Source: Flavobacteriaceae bacterium
GTDB lineage: Bacteria > Bacteroidota > Bacteroidia > Flavobacteriales > Flavobacteriaceae
DNA length: 64,000 nucleotides
Direction: 5' to 3'
Assembly (NCBI GenBank): GCA_002746415.1
Contig: NVXD01000016.1
Span: 124,001-188,000, forward strand
Under the pieces are notes generated by a model that saw only the letters and a program-made list of their open reading frames with translations, was not told the DNA's origin and did not search any database. Of this stretch, positions 45,194 to 55,199 are shown in pieces (within the stretch, counting starts at the first letter, position 1; every line of letters starts with the position of its first letter). A program made the position numbers and the translations under genes.

Positions 45194-48040
45194 ATGTTAA
45201 AAACGAAAAAAACATTCTTTTACAAAGCCATCAATGGCCTATTTCTCTTATTTTTTTTGGGAACAAGCCAGGCACAACATACAAATGCCATTACAGCTAC
45301 TTTGGATGGAGAATCAAAAGAAATAAGCATTCAACAACAATTTGTCTATGCAAATAATTCCAATGATAGCCTCAGCACCCTATACTTTAATGACTGGACA
45401 CATGCGTATACAAACAAAAACACGGCATTGGCCAAACGATTTGCCGATGAGTTTAAGAAAAGCATCCATTTAGCTAAGGATTATGATAGAGGGTATACAG
45501 ATATTATAAGTATTGTATCCAGTGGATACCAAGGTTTAATATGGGAACGCGTTAAAGGCAGTGATATTATAAAAATTGAACTGGGACGACCCTTAGCATC
45601 GGGAGCATCCACAAGTCTGTTTCTTACCTATACCGTGAAACTGCCGCCAAACAAGTTCACGCCTTATGGGTACAACAATAAAAATGAATATTATTTAAAA
45701 GACTGGTATTTAACGCCAGCGGTGTATAATGGAAATGGGGAATGGAATTTATATTCCAACAAAAACCTAGAGGATTTATTTACTAGTAGCACCAATAGTA
45801 CCATCAACCTAACATATCCTGGTAAGTTATACTTGACTTCCAATTTTTACGAAGAAAGTAATTCTGAATTTCCAAATGGGCAACATGCAATCTTAAAGGC
45901 TACACAACAAAAAAATTGCGATATAATTATAACTCCTGTAAAAACATTTACAAAGCATATTACCCCCCATTTAACGATAAACACAGATATAGAAGCCATT
46001 AGATATGGAGAAATTTCACAGGGAATATCTATCAACAGGGTCGCTAAATTCATTACTGAAAACCTAGGGGAATTTCCACACCAACAATTAATGGTAAGTG
46101 AGCTTGATTACAACAAGGACCCTCTTTATGGTATAAATCAATTGCCCTCTTTTATTAGGCCTTATGATGAACAATTTCAATTTGAAATGAAGTTCTTAAA
46201 AACCACCCTTACCAGCTGGCTAAAAGAAACCATGTTTCTAGATCCAAGAAAAGAGAAATGGGTATCAGATGCAATTATCAATTATTTGATGATAGATTAT
46301 GTGGAAGCCCATTATCCAGAACAAAAATTATTGGGAAAATTGTCCAAAATGTGGGGTGTTAAAGGTTTGCACTTGGCCAAAATGGATTTTAATGAGCAAT
46401 ATTCCTTTTTGTATATGCTTTCTGCACGTAAAAATTGGAACCAAGCACTTACCACTCCAAATGATTCTCTAATAAAATTCAATCAAAAAATAGCAAACAG
46501 GTATAAGGCTGGCTTGGGTCTTGCATATTTATCAGACTATATTGGTAAAGGAGAAATAAACAATGGCATTAAAATATTTTATGAAAACTACCAACTAAAA
46601 GAAGTACATCCAGAAGACTTCAAATCTATTCTTAGCAGTTCAACGGACAAAAATGTGGATTGGTTTTTTAATGAATATGTGTCCACAGATAAAAGAATTG
46701 ATTTTAAAATTAAAAAAGTATTTAAAAGCAAGGATTCAATTCAAATAGTTTTAAAAAATAAAACAGGAACTAATGTCCCCATTTCTTTATTTGCACTCAA
46801 AAAGGATTCCATAGTTTCTAGACATTGGTTTGCAAATATTACAACACAAAAAGTTTTTACCATTCCAAGAAAAGGTGCAGATAAATTGGTTTTAAATTAC
46901 GATCATAAAATACCTGAGTTCAATCAAAGAGATAATTGGAAAACACTAAATGGTTTCTTTTCCAGTAACAAACGACTTAAATTTCAATTTTTTAAGGATG
47001 CTGAGGCACCCAACTTTACCCAAGTCTTTTATGTGCCAGTTGCCAGTTTTAACATCTACGATGGATTAACACCTGGATTGCGCATTCACAATAAAACCCT
47101 ATTGGAACGCCCATTTATTTATGATTTTTCCCCTTCTTATTCTTTCGGAGAAAAATCTCTCGTAGGCTACGGGAAGTTCAATTACCGCAAATATCATGAG
47201 AAAAGTGGTTTATATGTCTCTAACTATTCTCTTGGTGGATCATCATTTCATTTTCAAGAAAATTCCCGTTATTCAAAAATTACACCAGCTATTTCTTTTG
47301 GTTGGCGGCCAGATGATTTAATGTCTAACAAGAGAGAATTTATTTCCCTAAGGTTTATAAATGTTTTTAGGAGTATTGGCGGAGACGTTGGGGAATTGGA
47401 AGAACCGGATTATAGCGTTCTCAATGCTAGATACATTTATTCAAACAGAGGAATCATAAACCATTTAACTTGGTTTGTAGATGCACAACAGTCAAATGAT
47501 TTTACCAAACTAGCTTTTAATTTAGAATATAGAAAGCTTTTTGAAAACAACAGGCAGTTTAATGTTCGTTTTTTTGCTGGTAAATTTTTAAGAAATAAAA
47601 CTAATTCCAATGATTACTTTAGTTTCGCCTTGGACAGACCTACGGATTATCTATTTGATTATAACTATTTAGGACGCTCAGAGAATTCTGGATTATATAG
47701 TCAACAAATTATTATTGCAGAAGGTGGTTTTAAATCCAAATTGGACAACCCTTTTGCTAATGATTGGATGACTACGGTAAACACAAGTTTTAATCTTTGG
47801 CGTTGGATAGAATTGTATGGCGATGCTGGTTTTATAAAAAACACAGGAGCAAACAATCGCTTTGTCTATGATTCTGGGGTGCGTTTAAATTTGGTTACTG
47901 ATTATTTTGAGCTTTATTTTCCTTTATATTCCAGCAATGGTTGGGAAGTAGCACAACCCAATTATGAGGAGAAAATTAGATTTATCGTCACTTTAAGTCC
48001 TAAGACCCTCATTGGACTTTTCACAAGGAAATGGTTTTAG
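45194..48040 (+). CDS. M1 aminopeptidase-like protein without zinc ligands, fused to an outer-membrane beta-barrel
   Basis: A signal peptide (1-27) is followed by an M1-type N-terminal beta domain (QQFVYANNSNDSLSTLYFNDWTHAYTNKNTALAKRF). The catalytic region is degenerate. Where M1 enzymes have HExxH the sequence is FLKTTLTSWLKETMF, and where they have WLxEG it is WVSDAIINYL, so no zinc ligand remains. From about residue 590 the protein becomes a series of amphipathic strands (YGKFNYRKYHEKSGLYVSNYSLGG, WMTTVNTSFNLWRWIELYGDAGF) ending in Trp-Phe, an outer-membrane barrel. The likely role is binding or transport rather than proteolysis (inference). The gene follows LOG by one base. Confidence 0.82.
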   Translation: MLKTKKTFFYKAINGLFLLFFLGTSQAQHTNAITATLDGESKEISIQQQFVYANNSNDSLSTLYFNDWTHAYTNKNTALAKRFADEFKKSIHLAKDYDRGYTDIISIVSSGYQGLIWERVKGSDIIKIELGRPLASGASTSLFLTYTVKLPPNKFTPYGYNNKNEYYLKDWYLTPAVYNGNGEWNLYSNKNLEDLFTSSTNSTINLTYPGKLYLTSNFYEESNSEFPNGQHAILKATQQKNCDIIITPVKTFTKHITPHLTINTDIEAIRYGEISQGISINRVAKFITENLGEFPHQQLMVSELDYNKDPLYGINQLPSFIRPYDEQFQFEMKFLKTTLTSWLKETMFLDPRKEKWVSDAIINYLMIDYVEAHYPEQKLLGKLSKMWGVKGLHLAKMDFNEQYSFLYMLSARKNWNQALTTPNDSLIKFNQKIANRYKAGLGLAYLSDYIGKGEINNGIKIFYENYQLKEVHPEDFKSILSSSTDKNVDWFFNEYVSTDKRIDFKIKKVFKSKDSIQIVLKNKTGTNVPISLFALKKDSIVSRHWFANITTQKVFTIPRKGADKLVLNYDHKIPEFNQRDNWKTLNGFFSSNKRLKFQFFKDAEAPNFTQVFYVPVASFNIYDGLTPGLRIHNKTLLERPFIYDFSPSYSFGEKSLVGYGKFNYRKYHEKSGLYVSNYSLGGSSFHFQENSRYSKITPAISFGWRPDDLMSNKREFISLRFINVFRSIGGDVGELEEPDYSVLNARYIYSNRGIINHLTWFVDAQQSNDFTKLAFNLEYRKLFENNRQFNVRFFAGKFLRNKTNSNDYFSFALDRPTDYLFDYNYLGRSENSGLYSQQIIIAEGGFKSKLDNPFANDWMTTVNTSFNLWRWIELYGDAGFIKNTGANNRFVYDSGVRLNLVTDYFELYFPLYSSNGWEVAQPNYEEKIRFIVTLSPKTLIGLFTRKWF

Positions 48041-48150
48041 TCTGTTGAAATATTCGTAATAGATTTTCTTTTTATTGATATATTTTCAATAAATTGACCT
48101 TCATAGACCATCTCTTTACTAAATCACTACTATTTATCCCATTTTATTAA

Positions 48151-48181
48151 TTGCAAAAGACGTTCAGTTTTGATACTTTTG
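48151..48181 (+). promoter_or_regulatory. Promoter for the E1 dehydrogenase gene
   Basis: TTG (48151-48153), 20 bases, then TACTTTTG (48174-48181) fits the phylum consensus well; the ATG follows 21 bases later. Confidence 0.7.
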
Positions 48182-48202
48182 TGGAAAACCCCAATCCGGT
48201 AA

Positions 48203-50614
48203 ATGAAAACAGAACCCAAGACAAGCAACGAGATTTCTTTTAATGATTTTAAATCACAAATATTAAGGGATTATAAAGTAGCTGTTACCAGTAGAGAGTG
48301 TAGTCTATTGGGAAGAAGGGAAGTTTTAAATGGGAAAGCTAAGTTTGGGATTTTTGGTGATGGCAAAGAACTTCCGCAGCTGGCAATGGCGCGTTCATTT
48401 AAAAACGGGGATTTTAGAAGCGGTTATTACAGAGATCAAACTTTCATGATGGCATTGGGTCTATTGACCCCAAAAGACTTGTTTCACGGCCTTTATGCAA
48501 CAACAGATATAGAAAAAGAACCCATGAGTGCAGGCAGGCAAATGGGATCTCATTTTGTGACACATAGCCTTAACGAGGATGGTAGTTGGAAAAACCTAAC
48601 GCAACAAAAAAACAGTAGTGCCGATATTTCGTGTACCGCCGGCCAAATGCCCAGATTATTAGGATTAGCACAAGCTTCAAAGATTTATCGTAATTTAAAA
48701 GATATTGATGCGGAAAAATTCTCCCATAACGGAAATGAGGTAGCCTGGGGTACTATAGGAAATGCCAGTACCAGCGAAGGACATTTTTTTGAAGTCATTA
48801 ATGCCGCAGGTGTACTCCAAGTACCCATGATAATGAGTATATGGGATGATGAATATGGCATCTCTGTTCCTGCAAAATACCATACTACAAAAGGTGACAT
48901 TTCTAAAGTGCTTGAAGGTTTTAGAAAAGATGATGAAAATGCAGGATTTGAAATAGTAAAGGTAAAAGGATGGGACTATACCGCACTGATTCATGTTTAT
49001 GAAAATGCGTCAGACATGGCTAGAGAAGAGCATGTTCCTATACTTATTCATGTAACGGAACTCACGCAACCACAAGGGCATTCAACTTCTGGTTCCCATG
49101 AAAGATATAAGTCTGAAGAAAGACTCCTATGGGAAAAAGAAAATGATTGTAACAAACGTTTCAGAGAGTTCATTATAAATAATAATATTTTTTCAGAAGA
49201 AGAATTATTGGTCATAGAGAAGGCAATAAAAAGAGAGGTGAGAACTGCCAGAAAAGAGGCCTGGGATGAATACATAACCCCTTATAATAAAGTCAAAAAG
49301 ACTTTGGTTGCTCTATTGGAAAAAACTGCTAATTCCAGTCCAAATAAAGTTTTCATCAATAAAATTAAGAACAATCTTATTGCCATAGAAGAACCAACCA
49401 ATAAAGATTTTGCATCTAAATCCAGAAAGGCATTAAGGTATCTTTTAGAGGAAAATACACCTGAGGCAAATGCCCTAAAGCAATGGGTTATAACTTTCTT
49501 AAAAGAAGTACAACCTAAATACAGTTCCCATCTCTATAATGAACTCTCAAATAAAGCTACCAATGTCGCAGAAATAAAAGCTGCTTACGACAAGGAATTG
49601 ACCATGGTAGATGGTAGATTGATTTTAAGAGACAATTTTGATAAACTCTTTGCTAAATACCCTGAATTGTTGATTTTTGGAGAAGATACTGGTGCTATAG
49701 GTGACGTAAACCAAGGGCTAGAAGGTCTTCAAAAAAAATATGGAAAACTTAGACTTGCAGATACAGGGATTAGAGAAACGACAATTATAGGTCAAGGCAT
49801 AGGCTTAGCATTAAGGGGGTTACGTCCTATTGCTGAAATACAATACCTAGATTATATCTTATATGCCTTACAAACTTTGAGCGATGATTTATCAAGTCTT
49901 CATTATAGAACAATAGGCAAGCAAAAAGCGCCACTTATTGTAAGGACACGAGGACATCGTTTGGAAGGAATTTGGCATTCTGGATCACAAATGGGTGGGC
50001 TTATTCATTTTTTAAGGGGAATGTACATACTGGTTCCAAGAAATATGACCAAAGCTGCCGGGTTTTACAATACATTGATGAAGAGCGATGAACCTGCATT
50101 GGTTATAGAAAGCTTAAACGGATATAGGCTAAAGGAAGCAATGCCCAACAATTTAGGGGATTTACGCACACCCATAGGTGTTGTGGAAACGGTTAAAGAA
50201 GGTTCGGATATCACCTTGCTTTCTTATGGTTCAACGTTTAGAATAGTGATGAAAGTTGCGTTAGAATTAAAAGAAATTGGGATTGATGCCGAGGTCATAG
50301 ATGCTCAAAGCTTATTGCCTTTTGATATTCAACATGATGTGGTGAAAAGCATCAAAAAAACAAATCGCTTGTTAGTAATTGATGAAGATGTTCCTGGAGG
50401 ATGCTCCGCGTACCTTTTGGGAGAGATTATTGAGAAACAAGATGGGTATCAATATTTGGACAGTCCACCACAAACATTGACCGCTAAAGCGCATAGACCG
50501 GCTTATTCAACTGATGGGGATTATTTTTCCAAACCCAATGAAGAGGATATTTTTGAAAAAGTATATGCCATGATGCATGAAGTAAGTCCAAGTGATTACC
50601 CTTCTATCTTTTAA
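48203..50614 (+). CDS. 2-oxoacid dehydrogenase E1, fused alpha and beta subunits
   Basis: Residues 1-390 form the E1-alpha part. It has SRECSLLGRREVLNGKAKFGIFG and the TPP-binding region GTIGNASTSEGHFFEVINAAGVLQVPMI, then EYGISVPAKYHTTKG. Residues 455-803 form E1-beta. It has LIFGEDTGAIGDVNQGLEGLQKKYG, RLADTGIRETTIIGQGIGLALRGLRPIAEIQY, and the transketolase C part LLVIDEDVPGGCSAYLLGEI. Such fused E1 proteins decarboxylate branched-chain 2-oxoacids or pyruvate with TPP. The E2 and E3 partners are not in this window. Substrate is not certain. A good promoter precedes it and a strong terminator follows. Confidence 0.92.
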   Translation: MKTEPKTSNEISFNDFKSQILRDYKVAVTSRECSLLGRREVLNGKAKFGIFGDGKELPQLAMARSFKNGDFRSGYYRDQTFMMALGLLTPKDLFHGLYATTDIEKEPMSAGRQMGSHFVTHSLNEDGSWKNLTQQKNSSADISCTAGQMPRLLGLAQASKIYRNLKDIDAEKFSHNGNEVAWGTIGNASTSEGHFFEVINAAGVLQVPMIMSIWDDEYGISVPAKYHTTKGDISKVLEGFRKDDENAGFEIVKVKGWDYTALIHVYENASDMAREEHVPILIHVTELTQPQGHSTSGSHERYKSEERLLWEKENDCNKRFREFIINNNIFSEEELLVIEKAIKREVRTARKEAWDEYITPYNKVKKTLVALLEKTANSSPNKVFINKIKNNLIAIEEPTNKDFASKSRKALRYLLEENTPEANALKQWVITFLKEVQPKYSSHLYNELSNKATNVAEIKAAYDKELTMVDGRLILRDNFDKLFAKYPELLIFGEDTGAIGDVNQGLEGLQKKYGKLRLADTGIRETTIIGQGIGLALRGLRPIAEIQYLDYILYALQTLSDDLSSLHYRTIGKQKAPLIVRTRGHRLEGIWHSGSQMGGLIHFLRGMYILVPRNMTKAAGFYNTLMKSDEPALVIESLNGYRLKEAMPNNLGDLRTPIGVVETVKEGSDITLLSYGSTFRIVMKVALELKEIGIDAEVIDAQSLLPFDIQHDVVKSIKKTNRLLVIDEDVPGGCSAYLLGEIIEKQDGYQYLDSPPQTLTAKAHRPAYSTDGDYFSKPNEEDIFEKVYAMMHEVSPSDYPSIF

Positions 50615-50643
50615 TCAGTTCCCTTCCTAAAAAATTGTGACAT

Positions 50644-50671
50644 AAAAAACCTGCATTTTTGCAGGTTTTTT
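50644..50671. terminator. Bidirectional terminator between the E1 and M16 genes
   Basis: AACCTGCA and TGCAGGTT form perfect arms around a four-T loop, with A residues before and T residues after. Confidence 0.92.
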
Positions 50672-50690
50672 ATCAATCTAATTAAGTTTC

Positions 50691-53471
50691 TTAATTCTTT
50701 ATATCCGTTTTAACTTCCGTAATTGATGGAATAATAGGGTTTCCGTCGGCATCAATCTCAATAATAGCATCAAATCCCAATTCATCCAATTTTGAAGCAA
50801 TCTTAGCTCTATCCCCTACCATAAACCAATTTACGGCTTCAGGTTTCACGACTTCTTTCCCAACATTATTTATATCTTGTAATGATAGGCTTCTCACTTC
50901 CTCATCATACCCTTGATAATAATCGTCTGGAAGGCCATATTTTATAATATTTATAACCGAACTATTCACAGCACTATTGGTTTCCCATTGCCCGGGAAGG
51001 CTCAATATTTGATTTGTTTTCACTTTATCCAATTCTGCTTGTGTAGCTGGTCTGGTACTTATAAATTCTGAGATTTCCTTACGCAATTCAGTCACAGATT
51101 CTGCAGTTTTATCTGTCTGTACTGGAGCGTATAATAAAAATAAACGTTCTTGTTTTGCTCCCATTACAAAACCACTTGCTCCATAGGCCCAATGTTTATC
51201 TTCACGTAAATTCATGTTTATTCTTGAAGTGAAATCCCCACCAAGAATGCTCACCATTTGTTCCAATGCCACTTGCGAAACATCACCATACTTCTTAGTC
51301 GTATGACCAGCAAGTATCAATGATTGAGGTGATTCTGGCTTGTCCATTAGATACAAAGTGTTTTTTGAATTGACCTTTGGCGCATTAAATGTTATTGTGG
51401 GAACCGTTCCTTTTTTCCATTTACCCAAAGATTTATTCAGTTTAGTAACCAATTCAGAAAGCTCCACATCACCAGTTACAACCAATGTCGCATTATTCGG
51501 CTTCATCCAAGTACTATAAAAAGATTGCACATCTTTTCGCGTAAGCTTGGACACAGTTTCTTCATAACCAGTTCCTGTATATGGGTTACTATAAGGATGG
51601 TCGTCCCCGTAAAGATATTTATTCATTACCCTTAAAGCCATGGAAATGGGTTGTGATTTTTCTCTTTTTATACTATTTATTTGATCCTCCTTTAATCGGT
51701 TAAACTCCTTCTCTGGAAATGCAGGATTCAAAATAACATCCGCAAATAAATCCAAACTTGCATCCAAACTTGGCTTTAAGGTATTCATGGATATATGGGA
51801 CATATCTTGATTGGAATAGGTTGATAAACTAGCTCCCAAAAGTTGCAGTTTTTCATTTATTTCAAGAGAATTCATATCTTTTGTCCCTTCATCCATTAAG
51901 TTCATGGCCAAGGAGGCTGTTCCCGGAATGGCTAAATAATCTGTTTTATATCCAGCATCAACCATTAAATTTATTACAACGGTTGGCACTCCTTTCCTTT
52001 GCGCCAAAACCACATTTAATCCATTAGACAGTTTTCCTCTTTGTAACTCTGGGAATTTAGATTTCTTAGCCTCGCCAACCTTTGGAAGTACAGAACGGTC
52101 TACTGTAGATTTTTCAACTGTATATTCTGGAAACGGATTGCAGACCAATACATGTTTGCCTTTTGTCAACCATTTCTTAGCCGTTGCCTTAATATCCTCT
52201 GCTGTTGCATCCTCAACATATTTCAATACTTTTTTATAGTAGGATGCATCTTCAAAGTAAGTCTCATTAGATGCGAGTCGATCAGATGTTCCTCCAAAAC
52301 CACCTATACGTTCTAGTCCTTTAATATAACTAGAAAAATACGCCGCTTTTACTCTTTTCAATTCAGCCCCAGTAGGCCCATTATTAATTAGGTCATTTAT
52401 TTCTTGTACTAATTTTGTTTTGACTTCATCTGCATCCCCGCCAGGTTTCACGTTGCCATAAACTATAAATGTACTGGCTATTTCCTTAGAATATTGAAAT
52501 GACACTACGCTACTTGCTATTTGATCTTCATATACCAATTTTTTGTATAATCTTGAGTTTTTACCATTAGTTAGAAGTGCAGCTATTAAATCAAAATGAA
52601 TATCCTCTTTATGACCAAACTGCGGTGTGTTCCAGGAGAATAGAATCCTTGTTTCTGGCACTCTGTCCTCATACACTTGATAGGTGTCACCGTTATGAAC
52701 AGGGATATTGACTTCTTGGCTTTCAATTGTTGGTCCAGAAGGAATATCTCCAAAATATTTTAAAACTCTTTGATAAACATCCTGTGGTTCAATATCACCC
52801 GCAATGGCAATAACAGCATTTGCAGCTCCATAATACCCCTTAAACCATTCTCTAACATCTTCTACCGTCGCAGCATTAAGGTCTTCCATTTTACCAATAA
52901 CAGACCATGAGTAGGGATGTCCTTTAGGGTACATTGCCTTGGTTAAATAGTTATATTGCTGACCATAAGGGTTATTTTCACCTTGCCTTTTTTCATTTTG
53001 GACAACTCCTCGTTGCTCATCCAGTAATTCTTGACTAATAGCACCAGAAAAATGCCCCATTCTATCAGATTCTAAAAACAAGACTTGATCTAAGGCCGCA
53101 ACAGGAACATTTTGAAAATAATTAGTACGGTCAGAATTTGTGGTTCCATTTACATCCGTTCCTCCAATTCTTTCTATCGCCTGAAAGTAATCATCCTTAA
53201 AATTTTCACTACCATTAAACATTAAATGCTCAAAAAGGTGAGCAAACCCACTCTTACCAGGTTTTTCATTTTTTGACCCCACGTGATACCATACATTCAC
53301 AGCCACAATAGGAGCTTTATGGTCTTCATGAACCAAGAGTGTTAAACCATTAGGTAAGACAAATTTTTCATGAGGAATATCAATATCACTTGCTTTAAAT
53401 TCAAAGTTTTGCGCCTGTTGTTTTTGGATTATAAAAACAAGTAAGAAAAATAAACAAAATAGTTTTTTCAT
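50691..53471 (-). CDS. M16 family metallopeptidase, two-domain periplasmic form
   Basis: A signal peptide (1-20, ending KQQAQ) leads to an M16 N-terminal domain with the inverted zinc motif HLFEH (H78, E81, H82) and the downstream Glu in VVQNEKRQGEN. A second M16 pair begins near residue 475 (FPELQRGKLSNGLNVVLAQRKGVPTVVINLMVDAGYK) and lacks HxxEH, as is normal for the partner half. It is therefore a single-chain clamshell peptidase degrading peptides in the periplasm. At 926 residues it is of usual length for the fused type. No full promoter element was found upstream. Confidence 0.94.
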   Translation of the reverse strand: MKKLFCLFFLLVFIIQKQQAQNFEFKASDIDIPHEKFVLPNGLTLLVHEDHKAPIVAVNVWYHVGSKNEKPGKSGFAHLFEHLMFNGSENFKDDYFQAIERIGGTDVNGTTNSDRTNYFQNVPVAALDQVLFLESDRMGHFSGAISQELLDEQRGVVQNEKRQGENNPYGQQYNYLTKAMYPKGHPYSWSVIGKMEDLNAATVEDVREWFKGYYGAANAVIAIAGDIEPQDVYQRVLKYFGDIPSGPTIESQEVNIPVHNGDTYQVYEDRVPETRILFSWNTPQFGHKEDIHFDLIAALLTNGKNSRLYKKLVYEDQIASSVVSFQYSKEIASTFIVYGNVKPGGDADEVKTKLVQEINDLINNGPTGAELKRVKAAYFSSYIKGLERIGGFGGTSDRLASNETYFEDASYYKKVLKYVEDATAEDIKATAKKWLTKGKHVLVCNPFPEYTVEKSTVDRSVLPKVGEAKKSKFPELQRGKLSNGLNVVLAQRKGVPTVVINLMVDAGYKTDYLAIPGTASLAMNLMDEGTKDMNSLEINEKLQLLGASLSTYSNQDMSHISMNTLKPSLDASLDLFADVILNPAFPEKEFNRLKEDQINSIKREKSQPISMALRVMNKYLYGDDHPYSNPYTGTGYEETVSKLTRKDVQSFYSTWMKPNNATLVVTGDVELSELVTKLNKSLGKWKKGTVPTITFNAPKVNSKNTLYLMDKPESPQSLILAGHTTKKYGDVSQVALEQMVSILGGDFTSRINMNLREDKHWAYGASGFVMGAKQERLFLLYAPVQTDKTAESVTELRKEISEFISTRPATQAELDKVKTNQILSLPGQWETNSAVNSSVINIIKYGLPDDYYQGYDEEVRSLSLQDINNVGKEVVKPEAVNWFMVGDRAKIASKLDELGFDAIIEIDADGNPIIPSITEVKTDIKN

Positions 53472-53721
53472 GATTAGTGCTTTATTTTTAATTAGTATGG
53501 TAAATATATGTATTTAAGTTGTTTATGCATTTATATAGAGTGCTCTTTGGGGGTTTTTTTAATAAGAAAGCCTATTTTGCATTAAGTCTCTTTATAATTC
53601 TTAGTCTATTCATTTCATTTATTAAGTGTGCTCACTATTTATTGTTGAGCATTTTTATCCTTTTAGAAAATTTTACATAATAAATCACTATTTTTAGTCA
53701 ACCAAAATAACCCCCCTAAGT

Positions 53722-54102
53722 ATGAAAAGTTCATTAAAAAATGATATTGGTTTAGCAGTATTACGCATTTTACCCTCCGTTATGTTGCTTACCCATGGAA
53801 TTGGTAAATTCCAAAAATTAATTAACGGCAACTTTGAATTTGGAAACCCTATAGGCATTGGTGCCGCTCCATCTCTTTTTCTTGCTTCTATTGGTGAATT
53901 TGCCTGTCCTATCCTAATAATTATTGGTTATAAAACTCGTTGGGCAGCTATTCCTGCGGCAATTACGATGGCGGTTGCCGGACTCATTGTTCATAGTTCC
54001 GACCCGTTTGGTGGCACAAAAGAAAAAGCATTTCTTTTCCTTGTCTTTTTTATTGTGATTGCTCTTTTAGGTCCTGGAAGATTTAGTATCGACAAAAAAT
54101 AA
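53722..54102 (+). CDS. DoxX family membrane protein
   Basis: Four hydrophobic segments (about 10-27, 45-65, 70-88, 100-118) with the family landmarks AVLRILPSVMLLTHGIGKFQKL and FLASIGEFACPILIIIGYKTRWAAIPAAITM identify a DoxX-like protein of 126 residues. The family includes thiosulfate:quinone oxidoreductase subunits and proteins of redox stress defence; which applies here is unknown. The 250 bases before it hold no clear promoter element beyond AT-rich sequence. It is convergent with holA. Confidence 0.88.
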   Translation: MKSSLKNDIGLAVLRILPSVMLLTHGIGKFQKLINGNFEFGNPIGIGAAPSLFLASIGEFACPILIIIGYKTRWAAIPAAITMAVAGLIVHSSDPFGGTKEKAFLFLVFFIVIALLGPGRFSIDKK

Positions 54103-54166
54103 GTCACAATTCATAAAGGATTGTTGCATTCACTTTTTTGAAGCATTTGTAAGATAAATGCTAGAT

Positions 54167-55174
54167 TCACTTGTGCGCTATTTTAACCAAAAGCTCTTTT
54201 AATAAATCTGCATGGGAAATATTGACTGCCCCTACTCCTTTCCCTTTAAGGTCTAATTCCCTTAGGTTAGAAATTATTTGACTTACTTTTTTCATGGGGT
54301 AATTTCTAGCAGCGGTTTGAAATTCTGAAACAAAATATGGATTTACCCCCAATGCACTTGCCACACTTTTAGAAGAATGGTCATTTAATCCATGATATTT
54401 TAACAACTGAGAGAAAAATGTATTCAACAAGGTAATTGTTACAACAAAAGGATTGTCTTTTGGGTTTTGGGCAAAATAATTGGTGATTCTTGCTGCTTTC
54501 ATTATGTTCCTTTCACCAATCGCTTTTTTGAGTTCAAAATTATTGTAATCCTTGCTTATGCCAATATGTTTTTCAATAAGCTCTGGTGTAATCTCTTCTG
54601 TATTGGAAATCACCAATTGTAATTTCTCTAATTCATTATTAATTCTGCTAAGATCAGTTCCTAAGAACTCTACCAATAATATGGCCGCTTTTGGAGTTAT
54701 GCGATACTTTTTTCCTTGTAAAATTCTCCTTATCCAATCAGCAACTTGGTTTTCATATAGCTTTTTGCTTTCAAATAATACGCCATTGGATTTGATGGAT
54801 TTATACAACTTTTTACGCTTGTCCAATTTCCCATACTTATAACAGATGACCAAAATTGTGGACAATTGCGGTTGTTCAACATAAGAAGTCAGTTTTTCAA
54901 TGCTACGGGATAAATGCTGTGCTTCCTTTACAATAACCACCTGTTTTTCAGACATCATCGGAAAACGTTTGGCAGTGCCTACAATATCATCAACGCTAAC
55001 ATCTTTACCATAAAGAATCATTTGGTTAAACCCACGTTCTTCTTCAGTAAGTACGCTTTTTTCAATATACCCAGCTATTTTATCAATATAATAGGCTTCC
55101 TCTCCCATTAGAAAATAAATAGGTTTTATATTGCCGTTCTTAATATCAGTTACTATTTGTTTAACTTCATCCAT
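54167..55174 (-). CDS. holA: DNA polymerase III subunit delta
   Basis: The sequence opens VTDIKNGNIKPIYFLMGEEAYYIDKI and contains VVIVKEAQHLSR, the degenerate AAA+ motifs of the clamp-loader delta subunit, followed by a helical domain (AILLVEFLGTDLSRINNELEKLQL) and the collar (FFSQLLKYHGLNDHSSKSVASALGVNPYFV). Delta opens the beta clamp for replication. At 335 residues the length is normal. The gene is divergent from the small PD-(D/E)XK gene with only 25 bases between starts. Confidence 0.94.
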   Translation of the reverse strand: MDEVKQIVTDIKNGNIKPIYFLMGEEAYYIDKIAGYIEKSVLTEEERGFNQMILYGKDVSVDDIVGTAKRFPMMSEKQVVIVKEAQHLSRSIEKLTSYVEQPQLSTILVICYKYGKLDKRKKLYKSIKSNGVLFESKKLYENQVADWIRRILQGKKYRITPKAAILLVEFLGTDLSRINNELEKLQLVISNTEEITPELIEKHIGISKDYNNFELKKAIGERNIMKAARITNYFAQNPKDNPFVVTITLLNTFFSQLLKYHGLNDHSSKSVASALGVNPYFVSEFQTAARNYPMKKVSQIISNLRELDLKGKGVGAVNISHADLLKELLVKIAHK

Positions 55175-55199
55175 CCAAATAAATCATCAAATTCGTGTT

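Noticed and set aside
45194-48040. Active M1 aminopeptidase
   Set aside because: HExxH and the downstream zinc-binding Glu are both missing in the aligned region.
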